A stretch of 64,000 nt of DNA from positions 33,200,479 through 33,264,478 of the forward strand of contig JACGWO010000005.1 of the NCBI GenBank assembly GCA_034509735.1, read 5' to 3'. Every line of letters starts with the position of its first letter. Within the stretch, counting starts at the first letter, position 1. The DNA is from Sesamum alatum (taxonomy: Eukaryota; Streptophyta; Magnoliopsida; Lamiales; Pedaliaceae). Of this stretch, positions 24,110 through 37,541 are shown one piece after another. The notes beneath the pieces were generated by a model that was not told the DNA's origin, did no database searches, and worked only from the letters and a program-made list of their open reading frames with translations. The position numbers and the translations under genes were made by a program.

Positions 24110-27100
24110 ATGGGGCCAATTTTCTACATACTTATAGCATTGCCTTGTACAATTGGGGCAATGACTTTGGCGATTCTTCATATTTACAAACATCTATTGA
24201 ATTATACTGAGCCCACATTTCAAAGATACATTGTCCGCATTATCTTCATGGTTCCTGTGAGTATTTTGATACTCTGCCTTTGGACTTGTTTGGTCATATG
24301 CTGACTGTTTTGCACAATTGAAGCTTTTAAGGATTTGTTATTCACAGTTGAAATATATTCTCACTAATTTGGTGTTCATGTGCTTAATTTGGTTTTAGCA
24401 AACCTTTGCCTGTTTTCTGTATATTTTCTCGTTTACATGAATGGTCACTCATTTACTATTTATTTATTTACTCCTGTCCTATAAAGGATCTCATGTATGA
24501 CGATTGCTAGGAAATAGAAAAAGTGAAAATCTGACCATTTTTTTTTCCAAACTTTTTAGTTATTAAAAATGTAAAACCTTTAAGTGGTGAAATAATAGGA
24601 AACTTTCCATTTAAAAACACATACCACATGCTAATTTAGTGAAGAATAAGATTTTACTGACCACCTAATTGGTGTCTTTCCATATATGCCAAAAGTAAAT
24701 TATAACTTGTTGTTCTTATTAAATTTAAACAAGACAAAAGAAAAAGTGATTTATATGAAAATTCGAGTAATATATAGTAAGAGACAAACATTTTGGGATA
24801 GACGAAAGTAGAACCAAAACATCCTCTGGGAGATAGAGGGGAGGACTATGTTTTCTTTCTTAAAGGCAGTGATGGATCCCCCCCCCCCCCCTTTCTTTGG
24901 TGGGGGGGGTGGGGGGGTGGGGGTGCTTCCCCAAGATTTTTAATTTTGTTTTATAATTATATACCAACTTTAATTTTTGGTAGATATTGGCCCCTCCAAT
25001 TAATTTAATTGCCCCATAATAATGTGATAATCTGAGGCCAGAGTAGCAAAATCCAATATGTAAATGTACTAATTTAGTAAGCACATCGGCCGTGCTAGTG
25101 TTTACAGAATATTACCAAAATAGTCCTAACCCAAAATCATAAACAACAAAATGTAGAATGCGAATCAAAGGCATCAACGGTACTTGATTAAAGGAATATC
25201 AAAGGGAAATGGGATTGTTTGATTCTTTTAGATAGAATTTTTCCTAGCTTTAGATTTTCATGAATGTGAGGAAGGAGTACTCCTCTTATATGCTGTCTTA
25301 CACTTGTATGAACATTTTTTAGCTTATTTAATAAATGGGTAGGGTCCGAGCCAAACCCTCGCCTAGGTACAGATGAATTTACAAAAAAAAGAAGTTCCAG
25401 CATTATGATAAAACAATTGTATAATTTATCTTAAAATTTGTGGAAATCATTTCAAATACTAATGTGCATATTGCCATAAGTTTATGACAACAACAAACAA
25501 AAACAATTGGAATATTAATTGTGAGTTTTCCTTGTTTTGCTTTACCACAATTTACTTGAATTGTGTTGTGATCATCTTAAAATTGGTTTCCTGACAGGTT
25601 TATGCGTTGACGTCTTTCCTGTCGCTGGTCCTAAATAAAAGTGCAATTTACTTCAATTCAATCAGAGAAGTGTAAGTATGATCATTATATTTCCTTTCTC
25701 TTGTAACAACGTAGAGTAATAATTAGAAGAACTCTGTAGCTCCCTTTTTTTTAGTCGTATGGCTGGTTCATTTTTATGTGAACTATGTCGTTTCCTTTTT
25801 AGTTCACTTTGGAGAATACTAGCTAGTAATCTGAACGCCACCAGAATTGTGCTAAATAACAGTTTTAAACTTGCACATCCATGTTCTTCTTTTGTGGTCA
25901 AGATTGAATGATGCTTATCTTGTTATGGACGGAAATAGAGTAGACATGCCACAAAAGAATAATGAACCATGCTTGCTTTGGAGTGGTTAAAAAGTCTGTA
26001 TCTTTTTTACCCTTTATCAACTTAGGCAATTGTCCTGCTGCTTTATCATGACAAACAAGAATTCAATTCTTTCATGTCATCCACTTAATCAAACAATGGC
26101 TCTTGGAGTACCAGATATTGTGATAAGATTGATGAAGTTGGTGTGTGATTAACGACAAGATTGTTGGTCAAGTTTGGCAGTCATCGTATCATTTTGAGGA
26201 ACGTGTATTACTATTACAGGGACAGAATTCAGGAGTTTAATCGTTTAATTAACTTCTGTATTGGATACAGTACAAATGAACAGTTTCCTAGGCATCTTGG
26301 TATACCTGCTTGTGTCCATCTTTCTTTTTGACAAAGGGTTGTTCTCCTCTCTCTCTTAGAGTCAATACATTCAATTGTTTCTCTTTTCCCTCTTCGTTAT
26401 CACCCCTTCAACGATTAATGTGACCTACATGAGAAAAATTTGATTGTTTGATGTTTCATGCTTTTTTAAGGGACACAAGTATGTGTGTATATCTTGTGTC
26501 ATGCTTTGATACAATTTTGACAATGGGAAATAAAAATAAATAACTTTTTATGCACGACTTCCATGGCCATGCTGCTGCTTTATTCTTGGAAGCTGTGTTT
26601 CTTTTTATTGCATGTGAAGAACGTAAGAGTAAATTCATTGTGGAAAGTCAGGTTCATTGGTGGTCTAGAGTCCAATACATCTTGGATTCCAACGTATTGC
26701 ATCAAAGCTTAGGCCCACACCTCTTGCTTGCCTATGCTTTACATGTTTTAGATGCATATGCTGCATTTACTGTTGCTATCTTTCCATGACATTGATTTTC
26801 AATTGCTTTGATTGATTCCCTATGAGTTTTAGCTATTGTGGCTCATTTCTTATGCTTCAAGAGTTTGATGGTTCTAATGAATTGTCTTTGCAGATATGAA
26901 GCTTGGGTCATTTATAATTTCCTATCGCTGTGCTTAGCATGGGTAGGTGGTCCAGGAGCTGTTGTGCTAAGTCTGTCTGGCAAAGTTCTGAAGCCAAATT
27001 GGTGTTTAATGACATGCTGCTTCCCCCCTATTCCATTGGATGGGTAAGTAATATGTTCTTGAAACTACCATTTGTTTTAGGGTGTAGCTCTCAATTTTCT

Positions 27101-29780
27101 TGTGGTACTTGTGAGAATTTTGAATAGTTTAATGATTGATGGTTATTGAGAATGTGATCATTCTATATCATATTCTAGGCTGTAACAGTACTTGATGACT
27201 TTCTGAGTTTACTGCTTAACATGGTGCTATAATCATGTTGCTCTCTTTTGTGTAAGTAGTTGAGGAGCTTGTGTTAAGCCCCCTTTTGGCTCTTGCGTTT
27301 CAAGTGCAAACATAATTTTTTGTGTTGTTTGGCCTTTTGTCCAATAATCACTTCTGGGATTAAGTTTCATCTGGACCACGTTTTATAAAAGCTAGAACTT
27401 GTAACTATTAATCCCACCGCAATTATATTTTACCTAATTACGGATTATGCCCATGAAATAACTTTTTAATTTCTTCGTTAACTTTAAGAATGAGGTTAGT
27501 TTTGGAAATTGGTTGCAATCTGCATTTGCATAATCAATTATGAATTTGTGAATCCAAATGTCATAATCACTTTTTGTAAAATCAATTATTCCAAAATCGA
27601 TTATCTCATAATCAATTATGCAACCATCACACCAAATTGGGACTAACTGCCATTATGTATCATTAGGATTTTTTGCCATCTATGAATCACTATGGATAAA
27701 TTGGCTGGTAATTGATCGCTAATAAGTTCATTCCAGTACATTTTGTTTAGTTTATTATTTGAAAGCATCCACTAGGGTTTTGCATTAGATTTTCCCTTTA
27801 AGTTTTCACATGATGTTGCACTTCCTAAAGTTTGCTTATTTTTATTGATCCATGTAGGCGCTTTATACGAAGGTGCAAACAAGGGTGTTTGCAATTTGTG
27901 ATCCTCAAGCCCATTCTAGTTGCAATTACTTTTATATTATATGCAAAAGGGAAGTATGAGGATGGGAATTTCAATCCAAGGCAATCATATCTCTACATCA
28001 CTATTATCTATACGATCTCATACTCTGTGGCACTTTATGCCTTGGCCTTGTTTTACGTGGCTTGCAGAGATTTGCTTCAGCCATTCAATCCAGTGCCCAA
28101 GTTTATCATAATCAAGTCTGTAGTGTTTCTTACGTACTGGCAGGTATGAAGCTTGAGAAATTCACTATACGTAAATGAGTGATATTGAAAGTTTACTTTC
28201 TTTCATTGCAATGGTGAAGTATTGTTGCTAAATATTCATGTTAACTTTCATTTGCCAACTTCTGAACATAGAAGATGTCCTGTTTCGTCCTTTGAGGCTT
28301 CCCACTGTTATAGTTACTTCTTGAATTTGATACTGTCTGCCCAGTTGATTGTTGAGGCTCGAATTTCTGTCTTCCATTGCTTACTAACTTAGTCTCTAAT
28401 GGTGTGATGTCTATTTCAGTTGTCAACATCTTGGGTATGACCTGATTCTTGTTGTTTACAGTAACATGCTACAAGTATCTTAAGTAAGAGGTATCTTCTG
28501 GGTATGATGATACATTCCCTAACATAGTTGTCAAGAAGATAAGACTGCACCGGCCGTTCAGTTTCTAGTTTTAGACTGCCTTCTAGTTTAATTTGCTATT
28601 ATCTCTGTTTCTCTTGTATATCATACAGACTTTCATGCCACTTGTTCGCCATTATTGATTATCCTTGCAGAACTCAGCAAATGAACAGTGTAATTGTATT
28701 GATCCGAGAAATATGACAGCCACTAATAACGAGATGAGCTGTTGAAATGAGGATCATATTGGTTTGAGACTCGGGCACATTGGCATTGAATTTTGATTGA
28801 TATATGTCTTGTGGTTGATGACTAAATTTATATTTGGGCTTCTTAATTGGTTTTTGCTTGAATTTTATTATCCTTGCAGTTAATACAAGTAGCAAATCAT
28901 GACTTTTATTTGGCTTGTGTTAAGTTTGATATCTGCCTTGTGGTTGATAACTAAATTTATATGCTGAGAATTGTGACTAAGTTTTAAGAATAATTCTCTT
29001 GTAGGGCGTTTTAGTTTTTCTTGCGGCAAAGTCTGGTTTAATAAAAGATACAGAGGAAGCTGCAGAATTTCAAAATTTTATAATTTGCGTTGAGATGCTT
29101 ATTGCTGCTCTCGGTCATCTATATGCTTTTCCCTACAAAGAGTATGCTGGTGCAAATATCGGTGGTAATCGTGGCTTTACTGCAAGCCTTGCACATGCTT
29201 TGAAATTAAATGACTTTTACCATGATACAGTACACCAGGTAAAGATCGTACTTAAAAGTATTTGATTACTCTTGATGAGGGCTTCAACAGGGTCCTGTTT
29301 ATGTTTTTGCCATTTAATGAATATGTTTACTCGGGATGAGGTCTTTACTCGAGTCCCAAGTATGTTTTCTTGATATGAGCGTGTTCTCATTGTCGGCATA
29401 TTTATGTTTTCAAACAGTTCGCACCAACCTATCATGATTATGTGCTCTACAACCATGGCGAGGGTGACGATGGAACTAGAAAGTACAGGGCCCGTACTTT
29501 TGTTCCAACTGGCCCTGAAATGGATGCTGTCAGAAGAAACAAACATATGTTTGGGAACAAATCCGACGATATGCAGACATCCAGCCTATCTTCTTCAGTT
29601 GGTGGCACTCGAAATTCTGATGGGACAAAAGATACCATGAAAATGGAGGCAATGAACTCCTCATTGCTCAAGGATGCATCAAATCCCGTCTCTGTGGCTT
29701 ATGATCTTTCTCTCATTGACATAGACCTTTCTAGATATCCAACAAAAGTAGGTGCTGCTAATGAAGCTGGAACAAGATGA
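24110..29780 (+). CDS. LAZ1-like DUF300 (TMEM184/OSTalpha family) membrane protein
   Basis: Coding exons: 24110-24256, 25598-25671, 26894-27043, 27858-28143, 29005-29238 and 29418-29780 (TGA); 417 aa, all phases matching. One or more non-coding leader exons probably lie in 23400-24077, since an acceptor ends at 24077. The start is the first ATG in frame (MGPIFYILIALPCTIGA). Several hydrophobic helices follow, with motifs typical of plant LAZ1 homologues: YTEPTFQRYIVRIIFMVPVY, YEAWVIYNFLSLCLAWVGGP, CCFPPIPLDGRFIRRCKQG, SYLYITIIYTISYS and LNDFYHDTVHQFAPTYHDY. The C-terminal 100 residues are polar and Ser-rich, presumably cytosolic. Arabidopsis LAZ1 proteins are linked to vacuole/tonoplast function, brassinosteroid signalling and cell death; which paralogue this is I cannot say. 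The third and fifth coding introns contain repeat-like DNA or plain AT-rich sequence. Confidence 0.92.
24878..24923. repeat. Poly-C tract followed by three G-runs in intron 1
   Basis: Fourteen consecutive C (24878-24891) are followed, ten bases later, by runs of 8, 7 and 5 G separated by single T (24902-24923). The tract lies in the first coding intron of the LAZ1-like gene and could form a hairpin or G-quadruplex. Confidence 0.9.
27270..27650. repeat. AT-rich MITE-like repeat in intron 3 of the LAZ1-like gene
   Basis: It shares blocks (GTTTGGCC near the left; AATCAATTATG, CTCATAATCAATTATGCAA) with 35520-35760 and with the window end at 63670-64000. The GTTTGGCC-type end resembles hAT-like MITEs. 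Exact ends and target duplications are not clear. Confidence 0.45.
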
Positions 29781-32700
29781 CACGCATAAAGTTGTAGAGA
29801 ATCTGGGCATCTATTGTGTTCCTTTTCTTGTGATATTTGGTAGTTCATGCTGTTACTGCAGCTGCTAAGACTAGGATTTGTACATGTAGGTAAAAATTTG
29901 TTTGACATTTTATGATATCCACAGGAATTGAGGTTAACCTTAATATAGTTACATGCCAGTTGTGGTGTAGACGAATATATGATTTCGGCATGCCAATGTA
30001 CTGAACATGAGGGCATTATTGTAAATGAAATGAAATTCAGGGGTTTGATTTGTTTATGCTCTTGGTAACTCAATTCTTGGTACTTAGTTTCTGGAAGTCT
30101 CTGTTGCGAGCCAGCTATTTTGTGTATGAGAAAGAACTTTTATTCCCTTTTTGATTTTATTCCTCTGTAACGTGTGTATTCTGGCTTGAGCAGATTTTAT
30201 ACCATGGTCAGAAATTCTTCTGCAGCACTGAAGTTCAAGTTGCAGCACCAGGCCATTACAAGACGAATACGCATGGCAGGTATTTCAGAAGCTCTCACAA
30301 CCTTCTTTGTAAGTCGCTTGTATATGTTCGATGGATCTTCTGAGGTTCTAGAGAAACTGATATGCACTACTGGGTCTGCCACTTGGTATCTGTGCATCTC
30401 GTGTAATTGTTTTGACTACTCTAGGTAGGAAGTTTTGATGGGCTAATATCAAGGTTAAGTTTGCTAAAAGGGACGAATCCAACACTTCCTCTTGCCAGCA
30501 ACCGAAGAGGACTAGATAGCAGATAACCAAGCAAGAAGGTGCCTCATTAGTTGTTCCATACTATAGAAACCATAGTAACTACTTGTTAAACTTCAGCCTA
30601 ACATTTAGAGGCATGGGTTTGTGGATATGTGAGGGCAACAGTTCAGGGAAAATTCATTGGAATACAAAACATGATCTTCTTAAAGAATGTCTGCCAGATT
30701 TTAGGCTTAGCGATCTTAGATACTCTACTCTAGTGCCAGGAGATCTCTATTCTGAATGATAATCTTAGGCGAATTTCTTCCATGCTGAGCATCTTCTACT
30801 CTGTAAGTAGTTTACTGATCAATAAAAATATGTCTGATCTATGAAATAATGCGAACACAGAAAACGAATTTATGTTGGTAGAGTTCGTACAAAGGTAGAA
30901 ATCATATTGCGCTCAGGAACACATGAATGCATGTACTTTCTAATGAAGACTTTGCTTAATGAAAATTTAAGAACGGGGGAGAAAAAAATTGCAAAATTTC
31001 TTTGTCTTGTGTGGATATCCATGATCAGGACATGAACTTGTAAGGAATTTCTGTCTGCTAAGACAAACCATTACATGCATCTGATGAATGATATCCGGCA
31101 TAATTCACGTTTTGTCTGCACAATCTTGCATTCCTAGTTTATAGCTGCTTGTGTAACTGTAAAGCTTCCAACTTACAGATGTTGTACTAAGAAGCAACCT
31201 GTACAAAAAGAGGTGACTTAGTGATTGATCAATACATGCCTAGTTTAGGTTGCAAGTTACTTGCAATCATTTAATAATGATTAGGGACTCTGTTCTGAAC
31301 ATCATGTGCTAATCCTTAGTTTTATCATAAATGATCATTCTAATGATGCTTGCTATAATATCAAGTGCTCTGTTGTACCAACCAACAATATCCCATAATC
31401 AGTCTTGGGGTCTGTACTTATCTACACTAATAATGTGAAAAGAGGTTAGAGATAAGAATCCTCCCAGGTCTTAATTTGCTGGCATCTTCAATCTTGCTTT
31501 TGCACTTAATCTCATCAGATGGAGAAAACTACAAAGCTTACAGTATAAGACAGCGCACGCATTCTGGATGTTTTGGTTGTATCTGTCTTGATTATCTGAT
31601 CCTTTACTATAATCTATCATTAAGCTCCTACTTAAACTCACTTCTCAAGTTTTCCCACCTGTCTTTCTTGAATATCTTTATCTGATTGCATTGTAAGAAT
31701 GCTTCTGTCTGAAGTCGCATAATCGCATGGATAATCGTTGTTACAAAGTGAAATGCTGATATCACCATATATACACGAAAGTTGGTGAGATTGTTAGACG
31801 AAGGTTCAATGTGAAGTTACAAGTGCATGAGATTCATTTTATAGGAAGATTTCCTCGGGGATAAGTATACAATGAAAATATGTTTGGATTGTTGAATCCG
31901 AAGTGGTTACATTATTAAAGTTGATTTGTTCTTTTATTTTGAGGGGAAAAAAGCATGTAGTTTATCTCGATTCAAAATGTAAAATACATAGTAGAATATG
32001 TTTTCAGAAAAAGTACTGTACTAAATTGTTTTTGACGGTATTTTAATAAAATCATTTAAAAAAAACAGCAACATAAATAAAAATTTGAATTAAAAAAAAG
32101 GTAAGTTACATTGATACCTTTGATGTTAGGTTCAAACAAATACTCCTTACACTTTGCAAAATTGTAAATATAACCCTTGATTTTGTAGCTGTAGTTATAG
32201 CTACACTCTTATTCAGAAACAAAAGTTTACATAGACACACTTGAAAAACATTACACGAACACTCTTTAAAGGATGTATATGTAATTCCACAAAAAATATG
32301 AGGTGTTTGTGCATTTGGAGCTAACATCAGTGGGTGTCAATGCAAAGAAAAATGAAAAATTGACATTGTTTTTCTTTATTGATAGATATGAGTTGGGGTG
32401 ATGAACCTAAAATAGAGAATATATTTGCGGGGAAGAAAAAAATAGCCCACCAAAGGTCAAAAGCAGCTGATGTGTGTGAATACTCTGAAGTCTCAACCAT
32501 AAAAGAAAATGTCAAATAGAGTAATATCACAAGAAACATAATTGCAAAGCAACCCACAATAATACTCTCGTGACGTTTATTTAAAATTGTCATTTAGTCC
32601 CTCAATTTCCCCTCACAGTGCACGTTGAGCTCACGTGACCATCATCTCCATGGAAAATAATTAAATGTAAATGGTAGTACCCAAGTAAGTATATTGGTCA

Positions 32701-33396
32701 TCAGAATTCAAAAGGGTTTTTTTCTCTTTTTCGTCTTTATTATTTGTACGAGGCCTCATTACTAATTATATTTTTCTTAATACGATGGCGTTGTGAAAAA
32801 TGAAATGGTCTAACCAATTATGGCAAAACATTTGAAAATTGTAATTTATTGTTTTAAGAATCCATTCTACTTTTACTAATTGCTATACATAGTCCACATA
32901 ATTTCAAATGGATAGATTTTGGGATTCAAATTTCTACAAGGATGCAACATTAGTTTGACCTATTCATTTTATTACTACTGTAAGTTTCCCTTTTTTAGAT
33001 GAATTATTATTATCGTGAATTTAAAATAATTTAATTACTAATATCATTATCATTTCCGAATCTATATATAATACAACATAAACTTAACATTCGAAATATT
33101 AACAATCTTTTTATTCATTAATTCTTTTGAAGACATAATTCTCCCATCCTTGACACTAACATTCGAAATTTCAGTCAAAATTCCTATAGAAATTTGAGAC
33201 CTATTAAAACTTGTACCATAAGATAAAGGAATTAAAAGGAAACAAGAAAGAAAAAAGTCCAAACCCCAAAAACCTTTCCAACCCACATCCAAACAAGCCC
33301 CAAGCGACGGCTATCACTATCCGTCGCTAATCAAAAAATAAATACAGGTCTGTGTATGTGAGTCCGCCTCCATAAAAGCCGCCAACGAAACCCTTT
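29781..33396. other. Intergenic region with no recognisable gene
   Basis: The first few hundred bases hold the 3' UTR of the LAZ1-like gene. From about 30100 to 31800 base composition is milder, but no open frame looks like protein. A non-coding transcript cannot be excluded. A TIR-element relic is at 32100-32342. Confidence 0.5.
32100..32342. mobile_element. Degenerate TIR element, family of 54745-55002
   Basis: The left end (GGTAAGTTACATTGATACC) and inner phrases such as TTAGGTTCAAACAAATA, ACAGCTACACT-like and GTGTTTGTGCA match the element at 54745-55002. The right end (GGGTGTCAATG) is truncated. Confidence 0.5.
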
Positions 33397-33402
33397 TATA
33401 TA
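33397..33402 (+). promoter_or_regulatory. TATA box for the 33491 gene
   Basis: CTTTTATATACCC holds TATATA about 90 bases before the ATG. A CT-rich leader (about 33434-33455) follows. Confidence 0.55.
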
Positions 33403-33490
33403 CCCTTCCCCATTCCCACCAAAAGCCCCCCACGCTCCTCCTCTTTCTCTCTCTAAAACTATACATACACACATGCTGTACGTATAGGCC

Positions 33491-33829
33491 ATGGCACTGA
33501 GCTACGCGAGCATGGGCCCGGCAGCATACCTGCCTGGGTACACGGAGTTGGAGAAGAGGCAGGTGTTCTTGAGAAGCTACCAGTTCTCGAGGAAGCAGAG
33601 TGTGGCTGAGAGGATCAAGAAATCCTTCTTCAGAGTGAAAAAGGTGATGTGGGTTCGCTTCAGATCGGCGAGAAAGCTGAGGAAGTTGCTGTGGTTGAAG
33701 CTCAAGAATGGCCTCTTCTTCACCACCAGGAGAAGAAGGTTTTTCCTGCGTCTGCATAACAGTAGTAGCTACGGTTTTTGCCACGGTTCCTCGAAGGGAT
33801 GTTCGTGGCAGTCTTCTTGTTTATGGTAG
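33491..33829 (+). CDS. Small, very basic plant protein of unknown function
   Basis: A single exon encodes 112 aa from ATG in a strong context (GGCCATGGC) to TAG. It begins MALSYASMGPAAYLPGY, then ELEKRQVFLRSYQFSRKQSV, then a long Arg/Lys-rich stretch (RIKKSFFRVKKV, RFRSARKLRKLL, RRRRFFLRLHNS) and a Ser/Cys-rich end. There is no signal peptide or membrane segment. I believe similar intronless genes exist across eudicots, but I know no function. The positive charge would suit binding to nucleic acid or acidic membranes; that is speculation. A TATA box and a CT-rich leader upstream support a real gene. Confidence 0.8.
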   Translation: MALSYASMGPAAYLPGYTELEKRQVFLRSYQFSRKQSVAERIKKSFFRVKKVMWVRFRSARKLRKLLWLKLKNGLFFTTRRRRFFLRLHNSSSYGFCHGSSKGCSWQSSCLW

Positions 33830-36800
33830 GATATTCGATCATTCCTTTTTTTCTTTTCTTTTCTTTTTGTTTGTGTTTTTAGGTAAATTGTTTGATTTGG
33901 GATTTCAATGTAGTAAACAGTTTATTATGTGTAAAACTTGCTTTAATTATAAGATGTTTTCATGCTGGTCTTGTTTATACATTTGCGACGGATGTTTCTT
34001 GGGAAGATTTGTTTGTTTCTAGGGTTTGAATGAATTTTTGGGATGGGAATTATATGTTAGTTGCATTAATGGGTTATTTTTTAGAGGTAGACTTTGGTCT
34101 GAAAATTCAGAATTTTTTAGATTTTTTATATAATTGTTCATAAAGTTAGAATACTTATTTAAGTCCCATTTAATTTCCTAAAAAATGTGATTAAATTGAA
34201 CTGAAGTGTAATAATACTAGCAATGTAATTATTTTTGTTATAGCCAAAATCACAAAAGAAGTATAATAATATTATTTAATTTGTGTACTGATCAAAACTT
34301 TTTGCTCGAAATTAATTATATCATGCTATAATTGTGTGCTATTGAGCACACACAAAGAAGAAAAAAAAAGGTCAATCAAGAAAAATATGAATTTTTGTTC
34401 AACTTTTTTATTGATGTCGCGCGGGTAATAAACTATATGTTATTTGCCCAAAAAAAGTAATGGTATTTTTATGAAAATAATTAATTACTCAACCAGAAAC
34501 ATTAAACTTTTACAAGTAATACTAGAAAAAGTATTACTATTGTCTATGATTTTATGGGTTATGAACTAAAATCGTGGTGAATAACTATTATTAACCTCGG
34601 CTAAACAAAAATTGATGCAAATACTTAATTTATCCATCATAAAAACGATTTTTGCCAGTTATGAGTCATGACAAATATTTTTGCCATAACAAATACATTA
34701 GTCACACTCGTAAAAACAATGACTTACCATCGTTGCGTGGCCGTGATTATTTATTTGTTACTACGACTATTTAATTTTAACTATGACAATTAGCCATAAT
34801 TAAATGAAATATTTCTATCAATATGAATTTATAAGCCTTAGTTGCAGGAAACAATTAATAATTAAAATGAGTGGCTGCATTTATAATCATAATTGTAAGT
34901 TATAATAGTGTGTGTGGGTGTGTGGTGTGGATTATTTTCCATTATATTGAGACATGTGATGCATTAAATTGAGATTGGGAGATGCCAACTGCAAACATCT
35001 CTTTCTCAGTGTAATGTAAGGGGGAATAATAATAATAATAAAATGCAACAGATCTTGGTCTTGCACCTCTTCTTGGTATTCCACATTACATGCAGCCAGT
35101 AGGGCCTGGACTGGACCGTCCGGTTCTTCTTCCCTTTATTTATAATCTCGACTCTCGAGTATTATATATAATTTATATTAGTAATTGAAGTACACTCGAT
35201 ATATATGCATAATTTAAATCATTTATTTATGTCTACTGAACAAATACAAAAAAAGGAAGTTAAATATCATGAATAGAGAATTATGGATAGAAAATTAATT
35301 TGACAAATGGTGAAAAATAAATATATTTGAGGGTATTTTAATTCATATATATATATATATATATTGACAATCAATGGTAATTATTATAGGTTGCTCACAC
35401 TTAATATTAGTATAGATATGTAAAATTCAAAATTTATGTCATCCCAGTTGAATTATATTGTGTAGTTACCTCACCAAGCATATATAATTAGTGATTTTTT
35501 GTTTTTGAGTATTTTGAGTGCCCATTGGCCAAACATGTGATTCGAGTGCAAATGTAATATTTTATGTAGTTTGGCCTATTTTCTATAATCACTTTTGAAA
35601 TTAAATACCACCATGACAAGTTACAATTTATAGTTGTATAATCAATTATAGAATTGTGAATTGAAACTTTACATTAACTTTCCAAAAATCAATTCTTCCA
35701 TAATTAATTATCTTACAGTCAATTAGCAGTTGTCCGATCAAATCGAGCCTAGGCGAAATTTGAGAGCACGTAAACTCGAGGGTCTCTTATGTTCTTCCAC
35801 AGTTTGAATCTTTTATTACAAATTAATATTATTTATACAATATTTCTTGAAATATACAAATACTTTGTATTTTATATATATAGTATATATATATATACAC
35901 ATAAATTATAACACAAAATACAATATATTAATTAAAATTACAATAGAAGATTTGAATTGAACATTGATGTATGTATATTGGAATTAGGGGAATTGATGAT
36001 GCTCTGTTTTCAAGTTTGGAATAGCATAGAAATAGAACGTTCCCAATATTCACATTGGGTTCTGCATAAAAACTCCATTATTCAAACCATTAAACTTGAA
36101 AACCCAAAGCAAGGAAATAAAAGTGAGTGGGAATCCTGACTGACTCATTACTTTTACTTTACACCTACATTTGCAACTATTTAAATAGTTAAAACTCCTG
36201 CATGAAATGATATTGCTACTGTATAATAGGTATTATTCGTATGCTGTAATAGTTAAGTGTTATTTTGGTTTAATTTATGTGATATTTGTTACTCGGAATA
36301 CAATTATTGTAATTGTCTCTGTTCGATTTGGGAATTCGACAAGACTGATTGTAATCACTTACTTCAATAAAGTTCATCGCTTCCCTTTTAAAAAAATAAT
36401 TAGAGCCTCCTCTCCCCCATATTCAGTGATTCCCACATATTTTTGCTCTATAATTTGTTTTTGTTTTTAAAATAAAAATGATCAGTTATGTCCAAGATAT
36501 TCAGGAATTTTACATCAATATTTTGCTACACTATAAAGAAATTGATTATGATTACAATTTAAAATCGTGGTAAATTATAATTTGTTACGTGCAAACAAAT
36601 CACGTACCAATGTAAAAGTTTACGTTTTGATTACGATTTTAGTTATAATTAAAATATTTGTCATGTTGTTTAACTATGTCGTAAAAGATCAGAGTATTTG
36701 GCCTCCATCCATATATCATTATTAATTGCTCTTTGCATCAATTTCTATGTTAGGTCAAAGATGATTTTGTTGAATTTTTCAAGTCAATTACATAACAAAA

Positions 36801-37061
36801 ATATCGATTGTCCAAAAAAAGATTAGAGTTATCATATTTACATAAGGGCCAAAATCATAAATTATGCATTCGAATCTCACTAATATTTGAACTTTTGTGT
36901 GGTTTAACACTAATTGTTGATTAATATTTTATAAATTTCTACTAGTTATTGATATATTGATAGCATATAAATAGATTCTTCAAAGAAAAAACATTTTTAT
37001 CCAATGAAATCAAATTTCTCTTGAAAGTTTTGTTAGATTTATTCTATGTAAAATTGAGAAG
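33830..37061. other. AT-rich intergenic DNA with transposon relics
   Basis: No gene is found. Near 34540-34810 and 36526-36690 there are phrases (AAATCGTGGT, CCATAATTAAA, CATGACAAATAT) resembling the subterminal repeats of the CACTA-like end at 53112; the second begins CACTATAAAGAA. A copy of the 27270-27650 repeat lies at 35520-35760, and a short ATA repeat at about 35027-35041. Confidence 0.45.
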
Positions 37062-37076
37062 CTATGAGTTGGGTAT

Positions 37077-37272
37077 ATTTTTTTTCTTTTCATAAGATTT
37101 ATTATTAGTACATTTAAATTCAAAATATAACTCAATACATCGACATATTCAAAATTAGTTCAAACCAAACAAATATATAAGAAACTATTACCAAGTAGAT
37201 TATACACCCACATTCGTGGACTCGAACCCATAAATTTGACCCCAATCTTACTACTCAAGCAAAACCTCGTGT
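37077..37272 (-). mobile_element. tRNA-derived SINE with 15-bp target duplication
   Basis: On the minus strand there is an A-box-like segment (TTGCTTGAGTAGTAAGA) and a strong B box (GGGTTCGAGTCCAC) at normal spacing, then a short body ending in an A-rich tail (T-rich on the plus strand at 37077-37090). The flanks are CTATGAGTTGGGTAT (37062-37076) and CTATGAGTTAGGTAT (37273-37287), 14 of 15 identical, as expected for LINE-driven insertion. Confidence 0.8.
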
Positions 37273-37541
37273 CTATGAGTTAGGTATGAGCTATTGTTTT
37301 TCACGACCACACCTTTATGTACCTACTCAAATGTGGAAATGTTGGTTGTGTGTACGTATTCTAGTAATTGTTGCATTATTTTGCTTTCTATGGTACAATT
37401 ACTGTTAGTGTACATTATTATTGCTTTTTTGACTTAATAAAAGGCCAATTTCATGCTCTGACCTGACCAACTTAATTGCCAGTCAAGAAACAAGTACTAC
37501 CAACTTTGTTACCCCTTTTCTTTCCAGCTGCTTAAATTTTA

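Noticed and set aside
24860..25084. Minus-strand frame over the poly-C/G tract in the LAZ1-like intron
   Set aside because: It depends on the homopolymer tract for its C-terminus and shows no coding features.
26550..26789. 79-codon plus-strand frame in a LAZ1-like intron
   Set aside because: Intronic, no homology, and ends just before an exon that is fully explained.
30174..30530. Overlapping small frames on both strands after the LAZ1-like gene
   Set aside because: Mutually overlapping, short, with no motif. Probably 3' flanking DNA.
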